Shown piece by piece: positions 5,083 to 5,833 of a DNA stretch of 5,833 nt (positions are counted from its first letter, which is position 1; each line of letters starts with the position of its first letter). Origin of the DNA: Thermoproteota archaeon (GTDB lineage Archaea; Thermoproteota; Methanomethylicia; Methanomethylicales; B66-G16); assembly GCA_003649085.1 (NCBI GenBank), contig QMQV01000091.1:1-5833 (forward strand), in the 5' to 3' direction. A program made the position numbers and the translations under genes. The notes beneath the pieces are model-generated. The model saw nothing but the letters and a program-made list of their open reading frames with translations, made no database searches and had not been told where the DNA came from.

Positions 5083-5090
5083 ATCACCTT
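5083..5090 (-). promoter_or_regulatory. Shine-Dalgarno AAGGTGAT overlapping the feoB stop codon
   Basis: Minus-strand AAGGTGAT is a near-perfect match to the anti-SD complement, six bases before ATG 5076. The TGA that ends feoB (5086-5084) is embedded in it, so ribosomes finishing feoB are placed to restart on the downstream gene. Confidence 0.75.
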
Positions 5091-5833
5091 AACCCAATTA
5101 AGTGCCCCACTTGAATAATGCCTAATGCTACGAGGTAGGCTAATATGAGCTCGTAGACGAGGGCTACGAACATCCACTTCCAGCCAAATTCGCCTTTCAA
5201 GGCCGCCAGCGTTACGAGGCATGGCACATATATCAGTACAAAGGCCATGTAAGCGTAGGCAGTTAATGGAGTGAACGATGAAACTATCGCTTCACTAAGC
5301 GCTTCTTCTTCCACACCATATAATATTGCCATAGCGCTGACGACGACCTCCTTGGCTACAAAGCCAAAGAATAGCGCAGCTGAAGCTCTCCAATCCCAGC
5401 CCATTGGCGCAAAAATCTTCTCAAGCGAGTGCCCTAAAATGCCAACCCAGCTAGTCTCCAGCAACGTCGCGTCTTCCATGGCCTCAGGCCCTATATAGCC
5501 TGCAGGACCAGTGACACACAATAGCCATACGATGATAGTTAGAGCCAATATTAGCGTGCCAGCCTTGATGGCAAACCACCTAGTCCTCATCCAAGTTTTC
5601 ATTGCAACGTTTCTGCCCACTGGCATCATGTAGGGAGGAAGCTCCATGACGAAGCCTGTTGAAGGGCCTCTTATTATGAACCTCCTGATAATGTTGGCCA
5701 TCAGTATTGCCAAAATAATCCCCATAACGTACATGCTTAATACAGCTGAACCAACGTATGCCGCGAAGAAAGTTCCGGCTATTATCAGATAGACAGGCAG
5801 CCTAGCCGCACATGACATGAGCGGGTTCACCAA
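5084..5833 (-). CDS. feoB: Ferrous iron transport protein B, C-terminal 250 residues (N-terminus beyond window edge)
   Basis: This is the membrane-domain end of FeoB, the GTP-dependent Fe(II) importer of the cytoplasmic membrane. The frame is open through the right window edge; the TTG/GTG at the edge are internal codons, not starts. Visible FeoB features (counting from the edge): NPLMSCAARLPVY (3-15, the second Gate motif with its conserved Cys8), a helix at 17-49, the cytosolic FVMELPPYMMP loop (61-71), WMRTRWFAIKAGT (81-93) followed by a helix, APMGWDWR (142-149), GFVAKEVVVS (157-166), and VLIYVPCLVTLAA near the end (a conserved PC in the last helices). The G domain and first Gate motif are off the window. 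The C-terminus looks complete, ending VGHLIGLR, and its stop overlaps the SD of the next gene. Assignment is very secure. FeoB implies Fe(II) availability, hence anoxic or reducing conditions. Confidence 0.95.
   Translation of the reverse strand: MVNPLMSCAARLPVYLIIAGTFFAAYVGSAVLSMYVMGIILAILMANIIRRFIIRGPSTGFVMELPPYMMPVGRNVAMKTWMRTRWFAIKAGTLILALTIIVWLLCVTGPAGYIGPEAMEDATLLETSWVGILGHSLEKIFAPMGWDWRASAALFFGFVAKEVVVSAMAILYGVEEEALSEAIVSSFTPLTAYAYMAFVLIYVPCLVTLAALKGEFGWKWMFVALVYELILAYLVALGIIQVGHLIGLR

Noticed and set aside
1..5833. CRISPR array, insertion sequence, tRNA or rRNA
   Set aside because: No regularly spaced repeats, transposase-like frames, terminal inverted repeats or RNA gene signatures were seen on either strand.

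Overview
The window looks archaeal. Candidate promoters are TATA/BRE-like boxes, and several genes are preceded by a GGTG-type Shine-Dalgarno (SD) motif. GTG and TTG starts are frequent, T-runs follow genes, and the gene families (paired MinD-type ATPases with inserted ferredoxins, a NifX/Orp-type protein, DUF169, ArsA-like ATPase, FeoB) are those of anaerobic archaea. There is no rRNA, tRNA or other lineage marker, so no taxon below 'anaerobic, possibly thermophilic archaeon' is claimed.

Layout. 1-428 (-): N-terminal part of an ArsA/Get3-type ATPase, cut by the window edge. 429-678: divergent intergenic region. 679-1527 and 1529-2413 (+): a two-gene operon of MinD-superfamily ATPases, each with two [4Fe-4S] ferredoxin motifs. 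2428-2835 (-): a small NifX/NifB-C-like (COG1433) protein, convergent with the operon and 14 bases from it. 3072-3845 (+): a cysteine-rich DUF169 protein. 3846-4593: no intact gene of recognisable function. It holds a multiply frameshifted minus-strand pseudogene (3861-4266) that I rebuilt by hand and that resembles an archaeal retropepsin-like family, plus a 44-codon ORF overlapping its start. 4594-5076 (-): a four-helix membrane protein translationally coupled to the gene upstream of it, the C-terminal part of the ferrous iron transporter FeoB (5084-5833, cut by the window edge).

How the genes may work together. The theme is iron, iron-sulfur and metal cofactors. FeoB imports Fe(II). The two ferredoxin-containing ATPases next to a COG1433 protein match the gene set of the Desulfovibrio orange-protein (Orp) locus, where a COG1433 protein carries a Mo-Cu cluster. 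The ArsA-like ATPase adds a third SIMIBI-class NTPase. The DUF169 protein, with six cysteines, is of unknown function. Any joint function is inference from context; apart from the ATPase pair and the feoB pair, the genes are not in shared operons.

The least expected content is the decayed gene at 3861-4266, and evidence that several starts belong a few codons downstream of the longest ORF. I found no convincing wholly new system.
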